Source: Zeimonas sp044507525 (GTDB lineage Bacteria; Pseudomonadota; Gammaproteobacteria; Burkholderiales; Burkholderiaceae_E). Taken from it: 64,000 nucleotides of DNA. Location: NCBI GenBank assembly GCA_044507525.1, contig JBIQJM010000006.1, positions 17,700 to 81,699 of the forward strand. Reading direction: 5' to 3'. The first letter of the stretch is position 1; every line of letters starts with the position of its first letter. Positions 36,205 to 45,337 of the stretch are shown in pieces. A model generated the notes under the pieces. That model made no database searches. It was not told the origin of the DNA and was given only the letters and a program-made list of their open reading frames with translations. The position numbers and the translations under genes were made by a program.

Positions 36205-36834
36205 ATGAACGAAGCGATCTCGAAGAAGGCCGGCACGCGCCGGCTGCTGCTCGTGGGTGCGGTGCTCGCGGCTTCGGTCGGCGCATCGGGCTGCATCCCG
36301 GTCGTGGCCACCGGCGCCGCGGTCGGCACGCTCGCCGTGCTCGATCGCCGCACGGTCGGTGCGCAGACCGAGGACCAGGCCATCGAGCTGAAGGCGGCGA
36401 TGCAGATCCGCGAGCGCATCGGCAGCGGGGTGAGCGTCACCAGCTACAACCGGAAGGTGCTGCTCACCGGGCAGGTGGCGAACGAACGCGACAAGCGTGC
36501 CGCCGAGGCGGTCGTCGCCGGTCTCCCGAACGTCCGCTCGATCCACAACGAGCTGCAGGTGTCCGGGGTGCCGTCGCTGAGCACCAGCGCGGCCGACGCG
36601 GCGATCACCGCGCGCGTGAAGGCGGCCTTCGTCGATTCGCAGGACCTGCAGGCGAACACGGTCAAGGTCGTCACCGAGGCCGGCACCGTGTACCTGATGG
36701 GACTCGTGTCCCGGCGCGAAGCCGAACGTGCAGCGAACGTGGCCAGCCGCGTCGCCGGCGTGCAGCGCGTCGTCACCGTGTTCGAGTACATCACCGAAGA
36801 GGAAGTCGCGCGCGCGAAGTCGCAGGCGCGATAG
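36205..36834 (+). CDS. BON-domain outer-membrane lipoprotein (DolP/YraP-like)
   Basis: 209 residues. Signal and lipobox ending GASGC (Cys near residue 31), then two BON domains (about 55-125: RIGSGVSVTSYNRKVLLTGQ; and 130-200: ITARVKAAFVDSQDLQANTV, GTVYLMGLVSRREAERA). DolP supports outer-membrane integrity. Start 36205 has the ribosome site GGGGGAGGAAACGA. It is 22 nt after diaA. The next 223 nt up to lemA hold no gene; I see only GC-rich repeats and a weak GACAAT near 37015. Confidence 0.93.
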   Translation: MNEAISKKAGTRRLLLVGAVLAASVGASGCIPVVATGAAVGTLAVLDRRTVGAQTEDQAIELKAAMQIRERIGSGVSVTSYNRKVLLTGQVANERDKRAAEAVVAGLPNVRSIHNELQVSGVPSLSTSAADAAITARVKAAFVDSQDLQANTVKVVTEAGTVYLMGLVSRREAERAANVASRVAGVQRVVTVFEYITEEEVARAKSQAR

Positions 36835-37057
36835 CGCGCGGCTGCTCGCGCGACCGCACGCACGCGCCTGTGCGGCGCGGCGAACGCGCAGGCGCGTCGG
36901 CAGAACGCGCCGGCGCGCCCCCCGGAAACGAGTCCGCGCCTCTGCGACGGACGGATGCGCCCGCGCATCCGACGAGCGGCCCGCTTGCGCGACGGCTTCG
37001 AGCGGGAATCGGCGGACAATTCGGCATCGCTTCGCGGAGCCGGCATCCGGTGATGGC

Positions 37058-37651
37058 ATGACCAACGTGTTGATCGCTGTAGTGGCGGTGCTCGTCGTCG
37101 GGTTCGTCTGGGGCGTATCGGTCTTCAACCGCTTCGTCGAGCTGCGCAACCGGTGGCAGAACGCCTATGCGCAGATCGACGTGCAGCTGAAGCGCCGCTA
37201 CGACCTGATCCCGAACCTCGTCTCCGCGACGCGCGCCTATCTCGCGCACGAGCGGCAGACGCTCGAGGCGGTGATCGCGGCGCGCCAGCGCGCGAGCGAT
37301 GCGAGCGACGCGGCGCGCGCGAGGCCGCGCCACAAGCCGGCGCTCGACGCGCTCGACGCCGCCGAGCTCGCGCTCGCTTCGCCGCTGTCGCGGCTGATGG
37401 CGCTCGTCGAGCAGTATCCGAAGCTGCAGGCCGACGAAACGGTGCAGCGCCTCACCGAGGAGCTGCGCTCCACCGAGAACCGCATCGGCTTCTCGCGCCA
37501 GGCCTTCAACGACCAGGTCACCACCTACAACACCGCGATCGAATCGTTTCCCGCGTCGATCGTCGCGACGCTGTGCGGCTTCCGGCGTTCGAGCACGCTG
37601 CGAGCGACCGCGTCGGCGCAGGAGCGCCAGCCGATTCCCGTCGCGCTCTGA
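37058..37651 (+). CDS. lemA: LemA family protein
   Basis: 197 residues: one N-terminal TM helix (residues 3-22) followed by a long helical bundle with the family signature FNRFVELRNRWQNAYAQIDVQ, LKRRYDLIPNLV, and ENRIGFSRQAFNDQVTTYN. The usual LemA ending with an F-x-x-A/aromatic motif is replaced by a short polar tail. LemA proteins are inner-membrane proteins of unclear role, often next to M48 peptidases or TPM proteins, as here. Confidence 0.93.
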   Translation: MTNVLIAVVAVLVVGFVWGVSVFNRFVELRNRWQNAYAQIDVQLKRRYDLIPNLVSATRAYLAHERQTLEAVIAARQRASDASDAARARPRHKPALDALDAAELALASPLSRLMALVEQYPKLQADETVQRLTEELRSTENRIGFSRQAFNDQVTTYNTAIESFPASIVATLCGFRRSSTLRATASAQERQPIPVAL

Positions 37652-37667
37652 GCGGGCGCGCGCCGCA

Positions 37668-39770
37668 ATGGATTTCTTCGCCCATCAGGACCGGGCGCGG
37701 ATGCGCTCGCGACGGCTCGTTGCGCTCTTCCTGCTCGCGCTCGTCGCCGTGGTCGTCGGCGTCGATCTCGCGGCGTACGCCGGATGGCGGCTGCTTGCCG
37801 CCGGCGCGCCGCCGCCGCGCTTCTTCCTCGAGACGAACACCTTCGTCACGGTGCTGATCGTCGTCGGCGGCGCATGGGTCGAGACGCATCGGCTGCGCGA
37901 GGGCGCGTCGGCACTCGCCGGCCGGCTCGGGGCACGCCCGCTCGACGACGGCGAGCCGCTGCACCGGCGGCTGCGCGACGTCGCCGAGGAGGCGGCGATC
38001 GGCGCCGGCGTTCCCGTTCCCCTGCTCTTCGTGCTCGACGATCCGTCGATCAACGCGCTCGCCGCCGGGGAAAGCCCCGCGCACGCGGCGGTGATCGTCA
38101 CCCGCGGCGCGCTCGAGCGGCTGGAGCGCGCCGAGCTGCAGGGCGTCGTCGCGCACGAGATCGCGCACATCGTCGGCGGCGACAGCGCGACGAACGCGCA
38201 GCTCGCCGGCGCGCTGTACGGCCTGCTCTCGCTGCATCTGCTCGGCGCGAAGATGCTCGCCTCGGCCTTCGACTGGTCGGGCTCCGCACAGCGCTTCTTT
38301 CCGCTGCGCATCGTGCTCGCCGTCGCGGGCCTGCTGCTGTCGGCGGTGGGTTGGCTCGGCGTCGCCGCGGCGCAGCTGCTGCGTGCCGGCATCAGCCGTC
38401 AACGCGAATTCCTCGCCGATGCGCTCGCGGTGCAGATCACGCGCGACCGCGACGGGCTCGGCGGCGCATTGCGGCGCATCGCCGGCGAGAAGCAGGCGGC
38501 GCTGCGCGTGCGCTACGCACCGCTCGTCGCGCATTTCCTGCTCGTTCCGCCGGCGGCGGGCGCAGACGCGCTGAATACGCACCCGCCGCTGGCCGAGCGC
38601 ATCCGACGCCTCTACGGGCGTTCGATGCCGGCGATCGTCGCCGACGACCGCAGCGCGCGCGCCGGGCGCGACGCGGCGGCTCGCCCGGCGCCGACCGCGG
38701 CCGCGGCCCTCCATGGCGAGACTGCGGCGGCCGGCGCGCTGCACGCCGGTGCGGGGGCGCACGACGCGATGCAGGACGAGGCCGGCTGCTCCGATGCGAT
38801 GGACTGCGGCGCCGCCGCGTACCTCGAGACGATCCCCTACGCTCGGGTGGACCGATCCGACGTCGACCCGACGACGTGGTTCGCAGGCGCGGCGGCGAAC
38901 GACGGATCGCGCGCGGCTTCGCGCGCCGCCGCGTCGCCGGCTTCGCGACTCGTCGAACGCATCCGCGCGGCCTCGCTCGGCTACGAGAGCGCCGGCTGCT
39001 GGCTCGAGGCGCTGGTCGGCGGCGCGCAGGACGGCAGCCCGTGCCGCGGCGACGAAACGATCGATGCCAGCCTGCACGAGGCGCTGGCCTGGGTGCTGTC
39101 GCCGGCGGGCGCCGCGCTGCGGGTGCCCCTGCTCGAGCTGCTGCTCGCGCGCGTGCGGCGATGGAGCAGCGCGCATCGGCGCGAGCTGCTCGACCGGTGC
39201 CGGCGTGCCGTCGAGCGCGACGGGCGCGTCGATTCCTCCGAGTGGGTGTACTACACGCTGGCGCGCCACCGCCTGCTGCCCGTATCGCCCGGCACGCAGC
39301 GCGCGCGCCGCTCGACGGTCTCGCAACTCGAGCAGAGCCGCGCGCTCGCCGCGCTGTTCGCGATGGCTTCGGCGATCGGCGAGGCCTCGGCACGCAACAC
39401 GCGCGACGCGCTTGCCGATGCCGCGGCGATGCTCGACGTGCAGCCGCCCGCCGCGACGCCCGACGAGGTCGGGACGGCCGAGCTGACGCGCGCGCTCGAC
39501 GTGCTGCTCGGCCTGCCGCCGCTGTCGAAGCCGGTCCTGATGAAGGTGCTGCGCAGGCTCGCGCGAACACCCGGCGACCCGAACTACGAAGCGTTCCTGC
39601 GCGCGGTGGCCGCGGCGATCGACTGCCCCGCGCCGCGCGGGACGGCGGTTGCGCAGCGGGCCCACGCGATGTCCGCACGCGGGCCGGCTTCGGCGCGCGC
39701 GTCGCGCGCCCTGCACGACGCCCGCGAACGAAGCCTCGCCGACGCCGAGGCGCTGGGCGTCCAGGGCTGA
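37668..39770 (+). CDS. M48 family membrane metallopeptidase with long C-terminal extension
   Basis: 700 residues. Two N-terminal TM helices (about 17-42 and 58-75), the zinc motif HEIAH (H163, E164, H167) and the third ligand Glu in REFLADALAV; further TM helices lie between (about 220-245). This part matches HtpX/Oma1-type peptidases. From about residue 330 to 700 there is an Ala-rich spacer and then a helical region unlike M48 enzymes (RRELLDRCRRAVERDG near 504, then DSSEWVYYTLARHRLLP). It is 16 nt after lemA, so the two are probably co-transcribed. The function of the extension is not known to me. Confidence 0.9.
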   Translation: MDFFAHQDRARMRSRRLVALFLLALVAVVVGVDLAAYAGWRLLAAGAPPPRFFLETNTFVTVLIVVGGAWVETHRLREGASALAGRLGARPLDDGEPLHRRLRDVAEEAAIGAGVPVPLLFVLDDPSINALAAGESPAHAAVIVTRGALERLERAELQGVVAHEIAHIVGGDSATNAQLAGALYGLLSLHLLGAKMLASAFDWSGSAQRFFPLRIVLAVAGLLLSAVGWLGVAAAQLLRAGISRQREFLADALAVQITRDRDGLGGALRRIAGEKQAALRVRYAPLVAHFLLVPPAAGADALNTHPPLAERIRRLYGRSMPAIVADDRSARAGRDAAARPAPTAAAALHGETAAAGALHAGAGAHDAMQDEAGCSDAMDCGAAAYLETIPYARVDRSDVDPTTWFAGAAANDGSRAASRAAASPASRLVERIRAASLGYESAGCWLEALVGGAQDGSPCRGDETIDASLHEALAWVLSPAGAALRVPLLELLLARVRRWSSAHRRELLDRCRRAVERDGRVDSSEWVYYTLARHRLLPVSPGTQRARRSTVSQLEQSRALAALFAMASAIGEASARNTRDALADAAAMLDVQPPAATPDEVGTAELTRALDVLLGLPPLSKPVLMKVLRRLARTPGDPNYEAFLRAVAAAIDCPAPRGTAVAQRAHAMSARGPASARASRALHDARERSLADAEALGVQG

Positions 39771-39879
39771 ACCGGTACCGCGGTCGGCGACGACGGCCGC
39801 CGTTGCAGCGCTGGCCGGGGCGGCCTGTCACGGCCGCGCGTCGCTGTGCCAGAATCGCCGGCGCGAGGCGAACGGCACG

Positions 39880-41787
39880 ATGAGCTCCGAACACGGGAAC
39901 GACGGGCGGCCCGGCGGGAACGCAGCGGCGACGAGGCGCAGCGTGCGAATCGGCGGCGCCTCGGGCTTCTGGGGCGACAGTGCGCTCGGCGCCGCGCAAC
40001 TGGTCGCGCAGGGCGACGTCGACTATCTCGTCTTCGACTATCTCGCCGAGACGACGATGGCGATCCTCGCCGGCGCCCGGTTGCGCGACCCCGCGCGCGG
40101 ATACGCAACCGATTTCGTCGACGTCGCGATGAGATCGGTGCTGCGCGAGGTCGTCGCGCGCGGAATCCGCGTCGTGAGCAATGCCGGCGGGGTGAACCCG
40201 CGCGCCTGCGCGGATGCGCTCGCCGCGCTCGCTCGGCAGGAGGGCGTCGAAGTCGCGGTTGCCGTCGTCGAAGGCGACGACGCGATGCCGGTCCTCGACG
40301 ACCTGCGCCGCCGGGCCGCCGCGGAAGGGGACGACGCAGCAGTCCTCGACGTCGAAGGACGACCGCTGCCGCCGACGCTGCTCAGCGCCAATGCGTACCT
40401 GGGGGCGCTGCCGATCCGCGCCGCGCTCGAGGCAGGCGCCCGGATCGTGGTCACCGGCCGCTGCGTCGATTCGGCGGTCACGCTGGGCGCGCTGATGCAC
40501 GCCTTCGACTGGCGGCACGACGACTACGACCGGCTCGCCGCCGGCAGCCTCGCCGGTCACCTGATCGAGTGCGGCTGCCAGGCCACCGGCGGACTGCACA
40601 CCGACTGGCAGACCGTGCCCGACTGGCCGAACATCGGCTATCCGATCGTCGAGTGCACGGCCGACGGCGCCTTCGTCGTCACCAAGCCGCCGGGTACCGG
40701 CGGCAAGGTCAGCCCCGCCGTCGTCGCGGAGCAGCTGCTCTACGAGATCGGCGATCCGCGCGCCTACCGGCTGCCCGACGTCGTCTGCGATTTCACGAAG
40801 GTGCGCCTGGCGGCCGACGGCGACGACCGCGTGCACGTGAGCGGCGTGCGCGGCCGCACGCCCGACGACCGGTACAAGGTGAGCGCGACGCAGATGGACG
40901 GGTACCGCTCGAGCGCAACGCTGACGATCGTCGGCATCGACGCGGCCGCGAAGGCGCGGCGCACCGGCGAGGCGATCCTCGCGCGCACGCGCGCGATGTT
41001 CGAGCGGCTCGGCTGGCCCGACTACACCGCGTCGCTCGTCGAAGTGCTCGGCGTCGAGTCGGGCTACGGCCCGCATGCGAACCCCGCGCTGCAGGCGACG
41101 CGCGAAGCGGTACTGCGGGTGTCGGTCCGCCATCCGAAGCGCGAGGCGCTCGAGCTGTTCGCGCGCGAGATCGCTCCGGCGGGAACGTCGTGGGCGCCGG
41201 GCACCACCGGTGCCTCCGGGCGTCCGACGGTCTCGCCGTCGATCCGGCAGCTCGGATTCTTCGTCGACAAGGCGCGCTTCTCGCCGACGGTGTCGTTTGC
41301 GGGCGAGCGCCTCGTGGTGCCGATCCCGGTCGGTGCGGCGGCAGTCGGCACGCCGGAAGGCGCGGGCAGCGCCGAGGAGGCGCAGGCGCCCGAACAGCCG
41401 GCGGCAGCCGGTGCCCACTTCGTCGACGTGCCGTTGATCCGGCTCGCCTGGGCGCGCAGCGGCGACAAGGGCGACACCGCGAACATCGGCGTCGTCGCGC
41501 GCAGCGCCGCGTTCGTACCGATACTGCGCGAACAGCTGAGCGCCGCGCGCGTTGCAGCGCATCTCGCCCATCTGGTCGACGGCCCGGTCGCGCGCTACGA
41601 GCTGCCCGGCATCGCCGCCTTCAATTTCGTCTGCGAACGCGCCCTCGGCGGCGGCGGCATGGCCTCGCTGCGCAACGATCCGCTCGGCAAGGGGATGGCG
41701 CAGATTCTCCTGTCGATGCCGATCCGCGTCGACGCGCGCCTGCTCGGGGCCGATCCGTCCGCCCTGGGGGCGGCGAACAGGCCCTAG
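39880..41787 (+). CDS. AtuA-like DUF1446 acyl-CoA metabolism protein
   Basis: 635 residues. The N-terminal DUF1446 domain (about 20-470: RIGGASGFWGDSALGAAQLV, YLVFDYLAETTMAIL, SNAGGVNPRACADAL, VVTGRCVDSAVTLGAL) is followed by an AtuA-like C-terminal domain (about 520-635: VPLIRLAWARSGDKGDTANIGVVAR). AtuA of Pseudomonas belongs to acyclic terpene (citronellol) catabolism, but most family members are unassigned and sit beside acyl-CoA genes. ATG 39880 is preceded by GCGAGG. The gene ends in a 4-nt overlap (CTAG) with the convergent glyoxalase gene. Confidence 0.88.
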   Translation: MSSEHGNDGRPGGNAAATRRSVRIGGASGFWGDSALGAAQLVAQGDVDYLVFDYLAETTMAILAGARLRDPARGYATDFVDVAMRSVLREVVARGIRVVSNAGGVNPRACADALAALARQEGVEVAVAVVEGDDAMPVLDDLRRRAAAEGDDAAVLDVEGRPLPPTLLSANAYLGALPIRAALEAGARIVVTGRCVDSAVTLGALMHAFDWRHDDYDRLAAGSLAGHLIECGCQATGGLHTDWQTVPDWPNIGYPIVECTADGAFVVTKPPGTGGKVSPAVVAEQLLYEIGDPRAYRLPDVVCDFTKVRLAADGDDRVHVSGVRGRTPDDRYKVSATQMDGYRSSATLTIVGIDAAAKARRTGEAILARTRAMFERLGWPDYTASLVEVLGVESGYGPHANPALQATREAVLRVSVRHPKREALELFAREIAPAGTSWAPGTTGASGRPTVSPSIRQLGFFVDKARFSPTVSFAGERLVVPIPVGAAAVGTPEGAGSAEEAQAPEQPAAAGAHFVDVPLIRLAWARSGDKGDTANIGVVARSAAFVPILREQLSAARVAAHLAHLVDGPVARYELPGIAAFNFVCERALGGGGMASLRNDPLGKGMAQILLSMPIRVDARLLGADPSALGAANRP

Positions 41788-42164
41788 TCGGCGCGCTCCG
41801 AGATCTCGATCAGGTTCAGGTCGGGATCGCGCACGTAGACCGAACGCAGCCGGAAGCTCGCTCCGGTGCGCAGCACCGGGCCTTCGACGATCGGAACGCC
41901 TGCCTCGTGCAGGCGCTCGATCGCCTCGTCGAGCCCTACCGCGGCGATGAAGCACAGGTCGAGTGCGCCGGGAACGGGCAGGTGCGCCTTCGGTTCGTGC
42001 TCGCGGCCCTTCACGTGCAGGTTGATCTTCTGCGTCCCGAAGCGGAACGCGATCCGCCCTTCGCCGAAGCGCTCGAGCGTCATGCCGAGCGCTTCGGTGT
42101 AGAAGCGGATGCAGGCGTCGGGGTGCGCGGTGGTGAGCACGAGGTGATCGAGGCGGTCGATCAT
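41784..42164 (-). CDS. Glyoxalase/VOC-fold protein of the itaconate-type island
   Basis: 126 residues, one VOC domain (LDHLVLTTAHPDACIRFYTEALGM; INLHVKGREHEPKAH; LRSVYVRDPDLNLIEI) with plausible metal ligands His7, His50 and the terminal Glu of NLIEI. It overlaps the LysR gene by 4 nt (ATGA) and is read from the same transcript. A glyoxalase-like gene is also in the P. aeruginosa itaconate locus (from memory). Its substrate is unknown; a role in handling a pathway aldehyde or CoA ester is inference. Confidence 0.88.
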   Translation of the reverse strand: MIDRLDHLVLTTAHPDACIRFYTEALGMTLERFGEGRIAFRFGTQKINLHVKGREHEPKAHLPVPGALDLCFIAAVGLDEAIERLHEAGVPIVEGPVLRTGASFRLRSVYVRDPDLNLIEISERAD

Positions 42165-43096
42165 CGTCCTGGTTCTCCGGTGGCGGTTTCCTCGGACGCC
42201 CGTCGGGCGTCCTCCTTCAGCAATTCGACCAGATCGAGGGCGAAGGAAGGCAGGCTGCTGAGACTCCGTGCACAGATCACCAGGCGCCTGAGCGCCCAAT
42301 CGTCTCGCAGAGGCACGATCCGGATCGCCATCGTGCGGGCATGCCGCGAGGCGGCCGACGCCGGCAGCACGCCGACGCCGATCCCCGCCTCGATCATCCG
42401 GCATGCGGTCTCGAAGTTGCCGACCTGGATGCGAAAGCGCAGTTTCCGATGCAGGTCGTCGCAGACGCGCCGCATGAACGCGTGGATCGCGCTTGCCTCG
42501 TGCAGGCCGACCTGGTCGAAGTCGAAGGCGCGCACGAAGTCGATCGCGGTCTCGGCGGCGAGCGGATGGCCGGCGTTCACCACCAGCGCGAGGCGATCCT
42601 CGCGATAGGGAATCGTCTCCAGCCTTCCGGTGCGCACCGTGCCGGCGACGATTCCCAGGTCGGTCTGGCCGTCGAGCACGGCTCGCACGATCTCGTCGCT
42701 CGAACGTTCGCGCAGGTCCACGTTCACGTCGGGGTGCTGCAGCAGGAAGGTGCGCAGCACCTGCGGAAGGAACTCGCTCGATGCGGTCGTGTTCGCGAAC
42801 AGGCGCAGGTGCCCCTTGATGCCGCTCGCATACTCCTGCAGGTCGGCGCGCAGGTGCTCGAGCTGCGCGAGCACCGCGCGCGCGTGCTGCACGAAAGCGA
42901 GTCCCGGCGGCGTCAGCTCGACGCCCTGGCTCGACCGGTGCAGCAGTCTCGCGCCGACGCGTTCCTCGAGGTGCTTGACGCGCGCGCTCGCCGCCGGCAG
43001 CGACAGGTGCATCGCCGCCGCGCCGCCGGTCAGGCTCTCGGCTTCGGCGATGCGGACGAGCAGGCGCAGGTCGATCAGGTCGAAGTGCAGGGACAT
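42161..43096 (-). CDS. LysR-family transcriptional regulator of the itaconate-type island
   Basis: 311 residues. N-terminal winged HTH (about 5-64: LRLLVRIAEAESLTGGAAAMHLS, ASARVKHLEERVGARLLHRS) and a C-terminal substrate-binding domain (about 92-300: GHLRLFANTTASSEFLPQVL; DLGIVAGTV; ACRMIEAGIGVGVLP). It is divergent from the catabolic genes and is expected to activate them with a pathway intermediate as inducer. Start 43096 fits the family N-terminus; a longer frame upstream is Arg-rich and atypical. The 146-nt divergent region has no clear T-N11-A palindrome that I can defend. Confidence 0.93.
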   Translation of the reverse strand: MSLHFDLIDLRLLVRIAEAESLTGGAAAMHLSLPAASARVKHLEERVGARLLHRSSQGVELTPPGLAFVQHARAVLAQLEHLRADLQEYASGIKGHLRLFANTTASSEFLPQVLRTFLLQHPDVNVDLRERSSDEIVRAVLDGQTDLGIVAGTVRTGRLETIPYREDRLALVVNAGHPLAAETAIDFVRAFDFDQVGLHEASAIHAFMRRVCDDLHRKLRFRIQVGNFETACRMIEAGIGVGVLPASAASRHARTMAIRIVPLRDDWALRRLVICARSLSSLPSFALDLVELLKEDARRASEETATGEPGR

Positions 43097-43242
43097 GGGT
43101 GATCCGGCTCGCGAGCCTGCACCGCAGTCTACCCGCGCGCCCCGTGCCCTTCGGCTGCGACGAAGGCCCCGTTTCCGGAATGCGAATTGTCTCCGGCGCG
43201 GCTTTTCGCGCATTCTTGGACTTTCCGGGGCAGCCTAGGACC

Positions 43243-44169
43243 ATGGATCTCGAACATCTTCGGCAGTGGATCGGGCGCAGCGAGCGCACCGTCGATCACG
43301 TGGACGCCGCCCGAGTCGTGCAGCTCGCCGTCACCCTCGACCGCGACGACGCGCAGGGCCGCGCCGGCGACGAATTGCCGCCGCTGTGGCACTGGATGTT
43401 CTTCGCGCCGGCCGCTCCGGCGTCGCAGCTCGGCCCCGATGGCCATCCCCGCCGCGGCGGCTTCCTGCCGCCGGTGCCGCTGCCGCGGCGCATGTGGGCC
43501 GGCGGGCGGCTGGGCTTCGAGCGTGCGCTGCGCGTCGGCGACGAGATCGTGCGCGTATCGCGGATCGCGGACGTCCAGGGCAAGCAGGGGCGCAGCGGCT
43601 CGCTCGTCTTCGTCACCGTGCAGCACGAGATCTCCGATGCGCGCGGAGTCGCGATCCGCGAGGAGCACGACATCGTCTACCGCGACGAGCCGAAGCCTGC
43701 GGCCGACGGCAAGCGCTCCGGCGCCCCGCGGGCGGCAGCGCCCGAGGCGGCATCGGCGAACGCCGATGCGAAGAAGGCGGCCGTCGCGCAGGCGGCCGAT
43801 GCCGCGGGCATCGAAGAATTCGCCCGCCGCATCGTGCCCGACCCGGTGCTGCTGTTCCGCTACTCCGCGGTGACCTTCAACGGGCACCGCATCCACTACG
43901 ACCGCAGCTACGTCACCGGCGTCGAAGGCTACCCGGGCCTGGTCGTGCACGGCCCGCTGATCGCCACCTTGCTGCTCGACCTGCTGCGCCGCGAGCGGCC
44001 GACCGCCCGCGTGTCCCGCTTCTCGTTCAAGGCGCTGCGGCCGCTGTTCGACCTGCATCCCTTCGAGGTCTGCGGGCGTGCGGGCGGCGAGCATTCGTTC
44101 GACCTGTGGGCGCGAAACCACGAGGGCCTGCTCGCGATGCAGGCGAGCGCCGAACTCCACCAGGATTGA
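43243..44169 (+). CDS. MaoC-type hydratase with FAS1-like dehydratase domain (itaconyl-CoA / mesaconyl-C4-CoA hydratase type)
   Basis: 308 residues. An N-terminal FAS1-like dehydratase domain (about 1-155: PLWHWMFFAP, RRMWAGGRLGFERAL) and a C-terminal hot-dog half with the hydratase residues in FNGHRIHYDRSYVTG (Asp and His). An Ala/Lys-rich linker lies near 150-190. Proteins of this layout hydrate mesaconyl-C4-CoA or itaconyl-CoA to (S)-citramalyl-CoA. Next to a CaiB-type transferase and a CitE-type lyase this is most likely the itaconyl-CoA hydratase (Ich). Start is fixed by CCTAGGACC before ATG. The dehydrogenase gene follows 4 nt later. Confidence 0.85.
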   Translation: MDLEHLRQWIGRSERTVDHVDAARVVQLAVTLDRDDAQGRAGDELPPLWHWMFFAPAAPASQLGPDGHPRRGGFLPPVPLPRRMWAGGRLGFERALRVGDEIVRVSRIADVQGKQGRSGSLVFVTVQHEISDARGVAIREEHDIVYRDEPKPAADGKRSGAPRAAAPEAASANADAKKAAVAQAADAAGIEEFARRIVPDPVLLFRYSAVTFNGHRIHYDRSYVTGVEGYPGLVVHGPLIATLLLDLLRRERPTARVSRFSFKALRPLFDLHPFEVCGRAGGEHSFDLWARNHEGLLAMQASAELHQD

Positions 44170-44173
44170 CGCC

Positions 44174-45337
44174 ATGTCCGCCTCCCTGCAAGACCGCTAC
44201 GAAGACATCCGCGACGGCGTGCGCGACCTGTGCAAGCAGTTTCCCGACGAGTATTTCCGCCGGATCGACGAGCAGCGCGCCTACCCCGAGGCCTTCGTCG
44301 ACGCGCTGACCAAGGCCGGCTGGATGGCCGCGCTGATCCCCACCGAATACGGTGGCTCGGGCCTGGGCCTCGCCGAGGCGTCGGTGATCATGGAGGAGAT
44401 CAATCGCTGCGGCGGCAACTCCGGCGCGCTGCACGGCCAGATGTACAACATGGGAACCGTGCTGCGTCACGGCTCCGAGGAGCAGAAGCGCAAGTACCTG
44501 CCGGAGATCGCCTCGGGCAACCTGCGGCTGCAGTCGATGGCGGTCACGGAACCCACCACCGGCACCGACACGACGAAGCTGAAGACGACCGCGGTGCGCC
44601 AGGGCGACCGCTACGTCGTCAACGGGCAGAAGGTGTGGATCTCGCGCGTGCAGCACTCCGACCTGATGATCCTGCTCGCACGCACGACGCCGCTGGGCGA
44701 GGTGAAGAAGAAGTCCGAAGGCATGTCGGTGTTCATCGTCGACCTGCGCGAGGCGATCGGCAACGGGCTCGAGGTGCGACCGATCGCGAACATGGTGAAC
44801 CACGAGACGAACGAGCTCTTCTTCGAGAACCTCGAGATCCCGGCCGCGAACCTGATCGGCGAGGAAGGCCGGGGCTTCAAGTACATCCTCGACGGACTGA
44901 ACGCCGAACGCACGCTGATCGCCGCCGAATGCATCGGCGACGGCTACTGGTTCGTCGACCGCGTCACGCAATACGCGAAGGACCGCGTCGTCTTCGGGCG
45001 GCCGATCGGGCAGAACCAGGGCGTGCAGTTCCCGATCGCCGAGGCCTTCATCGAGGTCGAGGCGGCGAACCTGATGCGCTGGGAGGCGTGTCGCCTCTAC
45101 GACGCGCACCAGCCCTGCGGCGCGCAGGCGAACATGGCGAAGTACCTGGCGGCGAAGGCCTCGTGGGAAGCGGCCAACGCCTGCATCCAGTTCCACGGCG
45201 GCTTCGGCTTCGCCGCCGAGTACGACGTCGAGCGCAAGTTCCGCGAGACGCGCCTGTACCAGGTGGCGCCGATCTCGACGAACCTCATCCTCTCCTACGT
45301 CGCCGAGCACGTGCTCGGCCTGCCGAGGTCCTTCTGA
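44174..45337 (+). CDS. Acyl-CoA dehydrogenase of the itaconate-type island
   Basis: 387 residues, FAD flavoprotein fold: N-terminal helical domain, beta domain with MAVTEPTTGTDTTKLKTTA and VNGQKVWIS, and C-terminal helical domain with FGRPIGQNQGVQFPIAEAF and IQFHGGFGFAAEYDVERKFRE. At the usual catalytic position (IYEGT in short-chain enzymes) the sequence reads VAPISTN, without Glu. A Glu is present at E245 in LNAERTLIAAE, the helix-G position used by isovaleryl-CoA dehydrogenase. Substrate unknown; a branched C5 dicarboxylyl-CoA such as methylsuccinyl-CoA would fit the cluster. Its stop overlaps the next start (TGATG). Confidence 0.88.
   Translation: MSASLQDRYEDIRDGVRDLCKQFPDEYFRRIDEQRAYPEAFVDALTKAGWMAALIPTEYGGSGLGLAEASVIMEEINRCGGNSGALHGQMYNMGTVLRHGSEEQKRKYLPEIASGNLRLQSMAVTEPTTGTDTTKLKTTAVRQGDRYVVNGQKVWISRVQHSDLMILLARTTPLGEVKKKSEGMSVFIVDLREAIGNGLEVRPIANMVNHETNELFFENLEIPAANLIGEEGRGFKYILDGLNAERTLIAAECIGDGYWFVDRVTQYAKDRVVFGRPIGQNQGVQFPIAEAFIEVEAANLMRWEACRLYDAHQPCGAQANMAKYLAAKASWEAANACIQFHGGFGFAAEYDVERKFRETRLYQVAPISTNLILSYVAEHVLGLPRSF

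Noticed and set aside
43097..43242. A LysR binding palindrome in the divergent regulator/hydratase region
   Set aside because: Only short GCGAA/TTCGC arms with poor spacing were found; no convincing T-N11-A site.
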